Assembly: GCA_039725955.1 (NCBI GenBank)
Contig: CP091034.1
Span: 1,984,001 to 2,048,000 of the forward strand
Source of the DNA: Sinorhizobium sp. B11
Lineage (GTDB): Bacteria > Pseudomonadota > Alphaproteobacteria > Rhizobiales > Rhizobiaceae
Length of the DNA: 64,000 bases
Direction: 5' to 3'
Shown here: positions 37,350-46,700 of the stretch, in pieces
Position numbering within the stretch: the first letter of the stretch is position 1
Layout of the letters: every line of letters begins with the position of its first letter
Notes under the pieces: model-generated
The model's input: only the letters and a program-made list of their open reading frames with translations
Told to the model about the DNA's origin: nothing
Database searches by the model: none
Made by a program: the position numbers and the translations under genes

Positions 37350-38249
37350 TCAAAGTGCGGCATGCGGATCTGATGGATCGTGACGCGCTTTGGAAATATC
37401 GTTCCGGGCAGCCAGCATAGCATCGGCTACGGCAAGCGCATCCCTGTTGATTGCGACATTGTGTACGCGGAAAACAGCCGCGCCTTGAATGCGCAACAGC
37501 GCGCTCGTCGCTGCCGTTCCCGCATCGCGCTCCGCCGGCTCCCGGCCGGTGACGGCGCCGAGGAAGCGTTTGCGCGAAGTGCCGGCGAGAAGTGGCAGGC
37601 CGAAGCGGTGCAGCTCTTCGAAACGCGCCATCAGCTCCCAGGTTCTCGCCCGGCGTCTCCTTGGCAAACCCAAAGCCTGGATCGAGCACGATCCGGTCGC
37701 ACAGCACGCCGGCCGCAGAAGCAATCTCGAGCGAGCGCTGGAGAAAGAAGACCTGGTCTTCGATGATATCGGCAAGTTTTCTGCCGGTCGCGACCGGTAT
37801 GCATGATGCAGAGCCCTGCCCCGGTTTCAGCCGACAGGGTGGCGATTTCGGGCTCCTTCTGCAGGCCGAAGACATCGTTGACGATATGGGCGCCTGCACT
37901 GATGGCTCGCCGCGCCGTCTCCGCGCGCGATAGGTATCGATGGAAATCAGGGCTTGCGTGCGCCCTTTGAGCGCTTCGATAACGGGGCAGAACCCGCGCC
38001 TGTTCCTCCGCCGGGCTGACGGAGGCCGCGTCCGGCCGCGTCGACTCACCACCGATATCGAGAATGTCAGCGCCGTCTGCAACTGCCTGAAGCGCATATG
38101 CGACAGCTCTGTCGACCGTGTCGTAGCGCCCGCCGTCGGAGAAGGAAATCCGGTGTCACGTTGATGATCGCCATGATCACCGAGCGCTTGCCGAGCTCGA
38201 TCTCGCGGCCATGGGCCACACGCCAGAAACTGCTGTCGAACTGCTTCAC
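37350..38249 (-). pseudogene. folP: folP (dihydropteroate synthase) broken by five small insertions
   Basis: Reading from GTG 38249, KRSVIMAIINVTPD is in frame, then the frame breaks. Five insertions restore a full FolP when removed: one A in 38146-38148, one G in 37984-37987, one CG in the CGCGCGCG run 37922-37929, one T in 37777-37780 and one C in 37637-37639. They total six bases, so start and stop share one frame, and the repaired protein would have about 297 residues. The restored parts (GADILDIGGEST, ISIDTYRAETARR, HIVNDVFGLQ, LDPGFGFAKETPGEN, LLAGTSRKRFLGA) are all well kept. FolP joins p-aminobenzoate to the pterin pyrophosphate. Every change is one extra unit in a short repeat, with no stop or missense decay, so sequence error is at least as likely as a true pseudogene. 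Confidence 0.9.
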
Positions 38250-38264
38250 CAGCCTAATCCCGTC

Positions 38265-38372
38265 GCTAAAGCGTGTCTGCGATCATCCAGATCCGCTTGC
38301 CACACTTTAAGCCTTTGTTTTACGTATGTCGTTATCGCAAGACCGCCGCGCAGTTTTGCGCGACATGCTTTA
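38265..38372. repeat. Intergenic palindromic repeat, family A, copy 2
   Basis: Aligns along its length with 1310-1413. CTAAAGCGTG is followed by CACACTTTAAG, and GTCGTTATCGCAA by TTGCGCGAC; both pairs can form stems. It lies between the folP start and the divergent DUF922 gene, so it may sit in the folP leader. Confidence 0.75.
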
Positions 38373-38456
38373 TCGAAAAAAGGCCGCTATCCGATATTGC
38401 GCTTGTGGTGGCTATGCCCCAAGCTCCGCCAAACTTCAACACAGGTTCAGTTCAGA

Positions 38457-39086
38457 ATGCCGCTTGCGTTGCGTTATATACGCCTTCCCGTCGCCTTTTC
38501 AGTGATTGCCCTTTTCCTCTGCGGCCCCGCGGCAGCTGAAGTCGTTGCGACGAAAAGCTATTCCTATTTCAATATCAAGGGGAAGACGGCAGACCAGCTG
38601 GACGATGAGCTGAGTCGTCGCGGCCCGACGGCGAACGGCTCCTCCGCCCGCCACCCCGGCGCCACCAAGATCCGTTTCGGTGGCGAGGCGACCTATATCC
38701 AGGAAGGTGGCCGTTGCCGCGTCGGCAACGTCAAGGTCACCGTCCACACACAGATCATCATGCCGCGCTGGAACAACCGCAAGGGTGCCAGCCGCGAGCT
38801 GTCGATGATCTGGGATGCCCTGTCGAGCGATATCCGGCGCCACGAGGAACGCCATGCCGAGATAGCCCGCACCCAGGCGCGCGTCATGGAACGCGAACTC
38901 AAGGCGCTTCCTTCGCAGCGCAGCTGCGAAGCCATGCAGGAACTCGTCTCGGATGCTTCGGCTCGCGGGATAGAGGAGCACGATAAGTTGCAAGCCCGAT
39001 TCGATCGCGTCGAGGCGGTCAATTTTCAGAATCGGATGCTGAGACTGCTTAACAACCGACTCAAGGGCAAGGGCGGCGAAAGATAA
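38457..39086 (+). CDS. DUF922-type secreted putative zinc protease
   Basis: 209 residues. A signal peptide (LPVAFSVIALFLCGPAAA) ends near residue 28. The mature protein starts VVATKSYSYFNIKGKTADQLDDEL and contains RRHEERHAEIARTQA, an HExxH-like metal motif with the sequence H-E-E-R-H near residue 140. This arrangement fits DUF922, a rhizobial periplasmic family predicted to be Zn-dependent peptidases. Two cysteines (GRCRVG and RSCEAM) may pair. The ATG at 38457 is taken because it alone places the signal peptide at the start. No biochemical role is established. Confidence 0.82.
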   Translation: MPLALRYIRLPVAFSVIALFLCGPAAAEVVATKSYSYFNIKGKTADQLDDELSRRGPTANGSSARHPGATKIRFGGEATYIQEGGRCRVGNVKVTVHTQIIMPRWNNRKGASRELSMIWDALSSDIRRHEERHAEIARTQARVMERELKALPSQRSCEAMQELVSDASARGIEEHDKLQARFDRVEAVNFQNRMLRLLNNRLKGKGGER

Positions 39087-39217
39087 GCCCTTTTTGCCTT
39101 CAAGGCGAGCACAGATCGTTAGCTGCGCAATGAAACTTGTGCGAAGCTTGTGGAACTCCCAGGCTTTTACCAATCATTTTTCATTCTGGTGGACTCAACC
39201 GGAACGCGGTAATATGA

Positions 39218-39223
39218 CTATAT
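39218..39223 (+). promoter_or_regulatory. -10-like CTATAT ahead of putative sRNA
   Basis: CTATAT matches the rhizobial housekeeping -10. A weak -35 candidate CTCAAC (four of six to CTTGAC) lies 18 bases upstream. Transcription would start near 39229. Confidence 0.45.
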
Positions 39224-39228
39224 TCGAA

Positions 39229-39361
39229 AGTGCAGTAAGGCAGCTGGCTTTCGTGACGGTGTTCTCCTGGCGCGTTCCGAAGCCGCGGGTGTTCCTCCCT
39301 CATCCGTAGGTAATGCGCCCGCCTCGCCTCGCTCGCCTCCGGCGTGCGAGGCTCTCTTTTT
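39229..39361 (+). ncRNA. Candidate trans-acting small RNA
   Basis: About 133 bases between the DUF922 gene and the convergent ferredoxin gene. It opens with a CTATAT -10, contains pairing CGAAAG/CTTTCG (39225-39252), two pyrimidine stretches complementary to Shine-Dalgarno sequences (TTCTCCT at 39262-39268 and TTCCTCCCT at 39292-39300), and ends in a strong terminator. This plan resembles alphaproteobacterial sRNAs that block ribosome binding (alpha-r14/NfeR1, AbcR types), but I cannot assign a family. A 31-codon frame from 39214 covers part of it and lacks a ribosome binding site. Confidence 0.5.
39326..39361 (+). terminator. Intrinsic terminator of candidate sRNA
   Basis: GCCTCGC-T-CGCC, loop TCC, GGCG-T-GCGAGGC, then TCTCTTTTT. 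Eleven base pairs with one T-T mismatch. It could also stop transcripts from the DUF922 gene. Confidence 0.85.
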
Positions 39362-39385
39362 GGAAAAAGCCGCTATTTTGGGGAA

Positions 39386-39706
39386 TTATGCCTGCCGTTC
39401 CGGCACGTGCACGGTGAGCCCGTCATAGGCGGCCTTCATCCTGATCTGACAGGAAAGGCGCGAGGTCGGACGCACGTCAAAGGCGAAGTCCAGCATATCC
39501 TCTTCCATCGCTTCCGGCGGGCCGACGACCTCGGTCCACTGCTCGTCGACATAGACGTGGCAGGTCGCACAGGCGCAGGCGCCGCCGCATTCGGCTTCGA
39601 TGCCGGGCACGGAATTGCGGACCGCATTCTCCATCACGGTGGAGCCTTGATCGACATCGAGGTCGAAGCGCGTTCCGTCAAAGGCGACGATGGTAAGTTT
39701 AGGCAT
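39386..39706 (-). CDS. [2Fe-2S] ferredoxin, adrenodoxin type
   Basis: 106 residues. Four cluster cysteines: three in the loop ECGGACACATCHVYV (C-x5-C-x2-C) and the fourth in RLSCQIRM. Adrenodoxin-type ferredoxins pass electrons to P450s, or to Fe-S assembly; the closest E. coli relative is Fdx of the isc operon. No isc gene lies nearby, so the partner is unknown. It is convergent with the sRNA candidate. Confidence 0.93.
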   Translation of the reverse strand: MPKLTIVAFDGTRFDLDVDQGSTVMENAVRNSVPGIEAECGGACACATCHVYVDEQWTEVVGPPEAMEEDMLDFAFDVRPTSRLSCQIRMKAAYDGLTVHVPERQA

Positions 39707-39849
39707 CAGGATGATTTCCGGTCTTTCATAGGAGATGGGCGGATTTTCTTCCGATAATTCGGCGCGTCAGTCAACATGCCGGTTTCGCCTGCAAACCTCG
39801 CAGATCAGGCAAGGCTCCGCCATTCTCAATGCGTCATCGAGGAAGTCGC

Positions 39850-39885
39850 AAAAAGACCCGCCGTTCCCAAATGGAACAGCGGGCC
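39850..39885 (-). terminator. Terminator of HPt gene
   Basis: On the minus strand GCCCGCTGTTCC, loop ATTTG, GGAACGGCGGGTC and then TTTTTG. It follows the stop at 39911 by about 26 bases. Confidence 0.87.
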
Positions 39886-39910
39886 TAGCTTCTTGCTGAC
39901 CTGACCTGCC

Positions 39911-40282
39911 TTATCCGCGGCAGAGTTTCAGAATGAAATTCTCGGCATCGACAACGGCCGCACCGAGTGCTGCCATCGCGGCGACATCGCCATTGTTCTC
40001 TTCCACCGCTTCCGCTGACTGCGAAACCCGGAAGGCGCCGACTGAACTTGCCGCTCCCTTCAGGCGATGCGCTGCAGCACCCACCCTGGCGGACTCGCCG
40101 CTGGCAATGTCCTGCAGGCAGGCGCGCGCCTGGCGCGCAAACATCTGGAGAACTTCGATTTCCACCGTCTTGTCGCCCATCGTCTGGCGCGCGAGATGGA
40201 CAAGATCGATCGGCCGGATCTTGGAAGGCGAAGGCCCCGCGGAATTGTCGGGTGCTTCGAAAGCGATGCTCACTGCTGCCAT
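39911..40282 (-). CDS. Histidine phosphotransfer (HPt) domain protein
   Basis: 123 residues, a stand-alone HPt helical domain. AAHRLKGAASSVGAFRVS is the phospho-acceptor motif with the active His. Such proteins relay phosphate between hybrid kinases and response regulators. It is divergent from the giant GPR-like gene, with CtrA-like boxes in between. The partner kinase is unknown; it is not ChpT, which has a different fold. The ATG at 40282 has GGGAG nine bases upstream, while the frame is open further up. Confidence 0.88.
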   Translation of the reverse strand: MAAVSIAFEAPDNSAGPSPSKIRPIDLVHLARQTMGDKTVEIEVLQMFARQARACLQDIASGESARVGAAAHRLKGAASSVGAFRVSQSAEAVEENNGDVAAMAALGAAVVDAENFILKLCRG

Positions 40283-40387
40283 TTGCCAATTCTCCCGTCT
40301 TGTATTGCCCGCGCTTGCTACTGTTGTGCGGTCGGAGAATGGCGATCCCGTTAAATTCCGGCACATTCGGCGTGGAAATCTAACCAC

Positions 40388-40405
40388 ATGGTTAACGTCC
40401 CTTAA
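40388..40405. promoter_or_regulatory. CtrA-like box 1
   Basis: ATGGTTAAC, the exact complement of the CtrA half-site GTTAACCAT, followed by a second TTAA six bases on (TTAA-N6-TTAA). 106 bases upstream of the HPt start. Confidence 0.55.
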
Positions 40406-40453
40406 ATATCGCTAAAATATCGGCTTTTGGCCCGCTTCGAAATTTTAAAGGTG

Positions 40454-40468
40454 TTAACAACAGGTTAA
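40454..40468. promoter_or_regulatory. CtrA-like box 2, full TTAA-N7-TTAA
   Basis: TTAACAACAGGTTAA, an exact match to the CtrA consensus spacing. It lies 172 bases upstream of the HPt start and 279 bases upstream of the gpr start, so it could serve either promoter. Confidence 0.65.
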
Positions 40469-40746
40469 GAGCGATGGAAACGCAAGGGTTCATTAATTGT
40501 GTAAGGCACCCAGATGTGTCACTACGATACTGTTGAGGCGGGCTCCTGCCGCGCGCCTTTGCCGTTAGAGTGGATAATGGTAGTGTTTTGATACCTTTCG
40601 TTTGCAAAATCGGCTATCTACTCTGAAATGACATGCTTATCCGTCCGTCTTGGGATGGAAGGCTGGAACGGCGAAGGTTCTTTCCGGGCGAAGGCGATGG
40701 CCCGGATGCGCTGCCGGACTTGCCGGGAATTGTGAGGCGTATCGGA

Positions 40747-43700
40747 ATGGCGAATAACAAATACAATGAATCGATCGAGGACAAAGCGTTCAAGGCATTG
40801 GACGAGGCGCTTCAGATTGATTTCGGCCAGGAAAACGTGCCGTCTCGCCGCGGTAACGCGCCCCACGCCCCGGAGGCTAATGTGACTGACCCATCCAATG
40901 CCCGCAATCAGGCCCAGGAAGAAGCACAGCGCCGCCGCGGCCGCGCCGCCCGAACCGGCGACCAGCAGGCTCCGCGGGCACCCGCCTTCTCTCCGGCCAA
41001 CGATGCCAGCCGCAATTCACCCGCCTCGCTTCTGAAGTCGCTGGAAAACGGCTCCAGCCGCTCTGCCCTGCGCACGGCCGCTCTCGTCTCCATCCTGTGG
41101 GTCGTCATCGGCCTCGGGCTGATGTTCATGCTCTATGCGCCGCAGATCTCGCAGATCCGCTCGCTGACCGATCTTGCCGCCCTGCCGGGCGTGATTGCCG
41201 GCCTTGTCGGCATCATCGTGCCGGTCATGATGTTCTATGCCTTTGCCATCATGATATCGCGCGCCCAGGACATGCGTAACGCCGCGCGCTCGATGGCGGA
41301 AGTGGCGCTGCGCCTCTCCGAGCCGGAAACCATTGCTTCCGAACGCATCATGACGGTCGGCCAGGCCGTGCGCCGTGAAGTCTCCGCCATGAACGAAGGC
41401 ATCGAGCGCACCATCGCGCGCGCCTCCGAACTCGAAACGCTCGTGCATTCCGAAGTGAATGCGCTGGAGCGCTCCTATGCGGATAACGAACTGCGCGTGC
41501 GCGGCCTCGTCCACGAACTTGGCTCCGAGCGTGAGGCGATCGTCAATCACGCCGACCGCATCCGCTCTTCCATCGCCGGCGTCCACGACCAGCTGAAGGA
41601 AGAACTGTCGCTGGCGACGGAAGAGATTGCCATCCGTCTTGCCACCTCGGGCGAAGCTTTCGCCTCGCTGATCGATACGCGCGCTGCTGCGATCATGGAG
41701 AAGTCGGACAGCGCCATCCAGTCGCTTGGCACGCTGCTTGCCGCCAAGACCGATACGCTGCTCCATACATTGACGGCCTCCGGTCTTGCGATCGGCAATG
41801 AATTCGACAATCGCCTGGACGCGCTGACGAGCACGATCAACGAACATGGCGAGCGCCTGCTCACCCAGTTCGAGACGCGCGCCTCGACGATGGATGCAAG
41901 CACCGAGCGCCTGAATGCCGCCCTGCAGGAGCGCACCCAGCAGCTCAACGAAATTCTGGTGTCCCGCACCCGCGAGATCAATCAGAGCCTGACATCAGGT
42001 GAACGCACGATCACCGGCACGCTCGACGACGTGCTCTCCAGGTTGAACACCGCTCTCGATGAAAAGGGTGCGAGCTTCCGCCAAAGCCTGCAATCGAGCG
42101 CCGACGATGCGGTCATGGATCTCGACGTGCGCTCCGGCTTCTTCGAAGAGCGCCTGCAGACGACCGTCGCCCAGCTTTCGACAGCCTTCGACGAACGCGT
42201 CGCCGAATTCACCGATGCCTTCGACAAGCGTTCCGGCTCGCTCGATACCAAGCTCATCGAAAGCCTCACCCGCATCAACGAGACGCTGTCCGGCAACGCG
42301 GATTCCATCGAAGGCATCCTCAATAGCAATATCGAGCGCCTTGGCACGTCCATGACCGAACAGTCGCTGGCGCTGGCGACGGCCTTGGCAACCGGTCAGG
42401 AAGTGCTGGACAGCACCCTTTCCAGCCGTGCAGACGAAATCACCTCGGCGCTGACGAACCGCACCGGCGAACTCGGCTCGGCGCTGAGCAACGCCACGTC
42501 AGAGATTTCGCTGGCGCTGGCAGCCGGCACGTCCGACTTGCAGAACAATCTCGCCGCCCGGGCAGCCGAATTCCGTGACACGCTGCAGACGACCACGACA
42601 GACATCACGACTGCCGTCAACAGCGGCACCGAAAAGGTGACCGGCGCATTCAGCGGCCGCGCCGAAGAGCTGAGCGGCGTTCTCGCCGCCCGCGCCGCCG
42701 AAATCACCGGCGCGCTGAAGACCGCGCATACCAACCTCGACAGCGTGATGGCCGAACGCGGCGGAGCGCTGATCGGCGCCCTTGCAGACCACCACAGCCG
42801 CTTCGACGAGGCGCTTTCGAGCCGTTCCGAAGCCATTATAAATACTGTCTCGGGCACCCATGACCGCCTCGCCGAAACCCTCGACGAGAAGGCGATGGCT
42901 CTGGCGATCTCGCTGAACGAGACGCAGTCGCGCATCGAAGACACGCTCTCGACCCATTCTGAATCGCTCATCAACGCCGTTTCCGGCACCCATGAGCGCC
43001 TTTCCGAAACGCTCGACGAAAAGGCAATGGCGCTTGCCATTTCGCTGAACGAAGGCCAGGCCCGTATCGAGGATACGCTGGCGACCCGCTCGGAAGCCAT
43101 TATCGAGGCTGTTTCCGGCACCCATGAGCGCCTTTCCGAGACGCTCGATGAAAAGGCAATGGCGCTTGCCATCTCGCTGAACGAAGGTCAGGCCCGCATC
43201 GATGATACGCTGGCGACCCGTTCGGAGGCATTGCTCAGCTCCGTTTCCAGCACGCATGACCGCCTCGCCGAAACCCTCGACGAGCGGGCTATGGCGCTCG
43301 GCATTTCGCTGAACGAAACGCAGTCGCGCATCGAAGACACGTTGTCGACGCGTTCGGAAGCGCTGATCAATGCCGTCTCCGGCACACATGACCGCCTCGC
43401 CGAGACCCTCGACGAGCGGGCCATGGCGCTCGGCATTTCGCTGAACGAAACGCAGTCGCGCATCGAAGACACGCTGTCGACGCGTTCGGAAGCGCTGATC
43501 AATGCCGTCTCCGGCACGCATGACCGCCTCGCCGAGACCCTCGACGAGCGGGCCATGGCGCTCGGCATTGCGTTGAACGAAACGCAGTCGCGCATCGAGG
43601 ATACGCTGTCGACGCGTTCGGAGGCGCTGATCAATGCCGTCTCTGGCACCCATGACCGCCTCGCCGAAACGCTCGACGAAAAGGCCATGGCGCTTGCAAT

Positions 43701-46700
43701 CTCGCTGAACGAAAGCCACAGCCGCCTGGAAGATACGCTGACAACGGGCGCCGACGCTTTCGCCAATGCAGCCGCCGGCACGCATGAACGGATCGCCGCA
43801 ACGCTGGGCGAAAGCCAGCTCCGCATCGAGGAGGCGCTCGCCAATCGCGCCGAATCCATCGTCAATGCCGTCACGAACAGCGCCGACCGCTTGTCCGATA
43901 CGCTCGACGAGAAGACGATGGCGCTCGCCATTTCGCTCGACGACGGCCAGAGCCGCTTCGAGTCTGCGCTCGAAAACCGCAGCAACTCCATCATGGATAC
44001 CGTTGCCAATGCCGAAGAGCGTGTTGCCGGCGCCTTCGCCGACCGCACGGAAGCGATCCGCGCTGCCTATACGGACAACCAGGCACGTCTGGAAACGGCG
44101 CTCGCCGAGCACACGTCGACCCTGTCCGAAGCCCTCGATGCCGGCAGCGTCCGCATGGAAGGCATTATCGGCAGCATGACGGGCCGCATCGAGGATGGCC
44201 TGACCGACGCCCAGCAGCGTATGGCCGCCCTTGCCAACGATGCCGCAAGCAATGTCGAAGGCGGTCTTGCCGCCGCGCATGATCGTATCCGCGCCACGCT
44301 CGACGACCGTACGAATGCCATCACGCTGACGCTGAGCGAGGCCCATAACCTCATCAACGACACGCTCTCCGAACAGGCGACCTCGATCGGTACCTCGGTT
44401 GCGACGAGCATCAGCATGCTCGAAATGTCGCTGGAAGATCGCGAAGCTGCTATCCGCCAGGCCATCGACGGCAGCGCCCAGGCGCTCGAGGATCGCATGC
44501 GCGAAGGGGCCGGCCAGATCGCCGGCCGCTTCCAGGAAGCTGCCAACACGATCTCGCGTTCGGCCGCCGATTTCTCCGGCCATCTCGACCATTCCGTCGA
44601 CAACCTGACGGGCCGCTTCACGGAAACCGGCGCCCGTGTCGAGGCCAGCCTTGCTGCCATCGAGACCCGCATTGCCGATGGCGTCGGCGGGCTCGCCGAC
44701 AAGGTCGATGTTGCGGGCAACCAGATCTCCGGCCTCCTGGATGATGGCGTCTCCCGTCTGGGCTCGATCGGCGACGACGCAGCCCAGCGCATCGCCGCAA
44801 CGCTCGGCACCAGCGCCGCAAACCTGACCCAGGCGCTCGACAGCCGCGGCGCCAGCCTGAAGGATGCTTTCGACGGCCGCGCCGCCAGCCTGACGGATGC
44901 ACTGCAAGCCGGCAGCGCCAACCTCACCCAGGCCCTCGACAACAGCAGCGCCAACCTTACGCATGCTCTCGACAGCCACAGTGCCAACCTCACCCAGGCT
45001 CTGGACAGCCGCCGGGCACATCTTGCCGAAACGCTCGACAGCAGCAGTGCAAACATGGCCCAGTCGATCGACGGCCGGACCTCCGCTTTGGGCGACATGA
45101 TGGATCGCGGCACCGCGCGCATCGAAGAGCGTCTCTCCACCATGGACCGCGCTCTTACCGTCGGTCTCGATGCTGTCAACCGCACGATCGAAGGCAAGGC
45201 AGCCGGTCTTGCCGCAAGCCTGCGCAACGCCGTCGCCGAAGCTGCCGAAGGCATGGATGGCGAAGCCACCAAGTCCTCCGAGCTGCTCAGCCGCACCGGC
45301 CAGCAGTTCGCCGAAGCCATGGACGAGCGTTCCTCGCAGATCGTCAACCGCGTCGCCGAGGCACAGAGCCGCCTCGCCGGCCAGGCTGCCGCCGTTGCTC
45401 AGACCTTCTCCGAGGCCGGCAACGTCATCGTCAGCAAGGTGGCGGAGGCCGAAAACATCGTCAGCAGCCAGGTCAGCGCCATCAACCATGCGCTGGCCGA
45501 TGCCGGCCAGACGCTGGCCGCGCATGGCAACTCGATCCGCTCGACGCTGACGGATGCCGGCAGCCAGATCACATCCAGCATGGCCGAGGTCGACCGTGCG
45601 CTTGAGGCCCGCAGCAGCATCATTCGTTCCAGCCTGGAGCAGCGTGCCCGCGAAATCGACACCACGCTCACCGATATCGACAAGGCGCTGGAAGCACGCG
45701 GCAACTCGATCCGCTCAACGCTCGACGAGCGCAGCCGCGACCTGAACTCCATGCTTGCCGGCCGCTCCACCGAGCTGTCGCGTATCCTGGATGAGACGGC
45801 GCGTCCGATCATCGACCGCTATACCGACGCCGGTCAGGAAGCTGCAGCCCGCATCACCGCGGCCGCAAGCCTGAGCGCCGAGCGCCTGCGTGCGGAAAAT
45901 GAAGCACTCACCGAGGCCGTTGCCACCCGCGCGGAAAATGTCGCCAATGCCGTCGCCGCCATCGAGAACAGCCTGACGAACAACGTCAACGGTCTCGTTC
46001 AGCGCCTGTCGGAAAGCAGCGCCGCCATGTCTGTCATGATGACGCGCGCCGCCGATCAGCTGAGCGGCGTCGACAGCCGCCTCGGCGATACGACCACGCG
46101 CTTCACGGACTCTGCCGCCAAGGCTGCCGAAATGGTCTCCGCTTCGACCCGCCTTCTCGAAGGCAAGGTCGACCGCCTGTCGGATATTTCAGGCCAGACG
46201 CTCGCCCAGGTGGGCAGCATCATCGGCCGCTTCGACGACCATTCGAAGGTTCTGGGACAGGCCTCGCATCTTCTTGCTGCCGCCCAGTCCGGTCTCGTCT
46301 CGACGCTCGAAGAACGCGAGACCGCCCTGCAGACGCTGGCAGCTGGCCTCGTGCAGCGTTCTGGCGAGATCGAAAAGACCATGCGCGGCCTCGGCGGCAT
46401 GATCGAAACGGTATTCGAGCGCGCCGAGCAGCGTTCCAATCAGGTTACCGGTACGCTGCGTCAGAGCGTGCAGGCCTCGTTTGCCGATATCGGCCGCGTG
46501 CTTTCGGACACCGAGAAGCGCGCCGAAGAGGCAGCGTCCAACATGCGCGAAGCCATCAATCGCGCCGGCGAGGAAGCCAATGCCACGATCGACACCAGCT
46601 TTGCCAATGTCGAGCGCCGTTCGGGCGACCTCACCAACCGCCTGCGTGGCGGGCTGACGGCTTCGCTGTCGGAAGTCGAGCGCATGCTCGGCGAAGCCGG

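Larger units (their letters stand above)
40283..40746. other. Divergent regulatory region HPt gene / gpr
   Basis: 464 bases without a gene. AT-rich between about 40378 and 40500, where the CtrA-like boxes lie. The right part (40500-40746) has no further motif that I can support; it is long for a leader and open in the gpr frame from 40633. Confidence 0.6.

Noticed and set aside
37330..38097. 255-codon frame in the folP region as a separate gene
   Set aside because: It contains two out-of-phase fragments of FolP joined by nonsense sequence; the whole is explained by the five insertions.
39094..39309. Small plus-strand frame before the ferredoxin gene
   Set aside because: No ribosome binding site and poor composition; the structure of the region fits a small RNA better.
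42859..43782. Regular repeats that might suggest a CRISPR array
   Set aside because: The 132-bp units are contiguous, in frame and coding, with no spacers and no cas genes nearby.
42499..45525. 1,008-codon open frame on the minus strand opposite gpr
   Set aside because: It mirrors the repeats of the real gene and has no ribosome site, signal or family motif. High-GC codon bias leaves the opposite strand free of stops.
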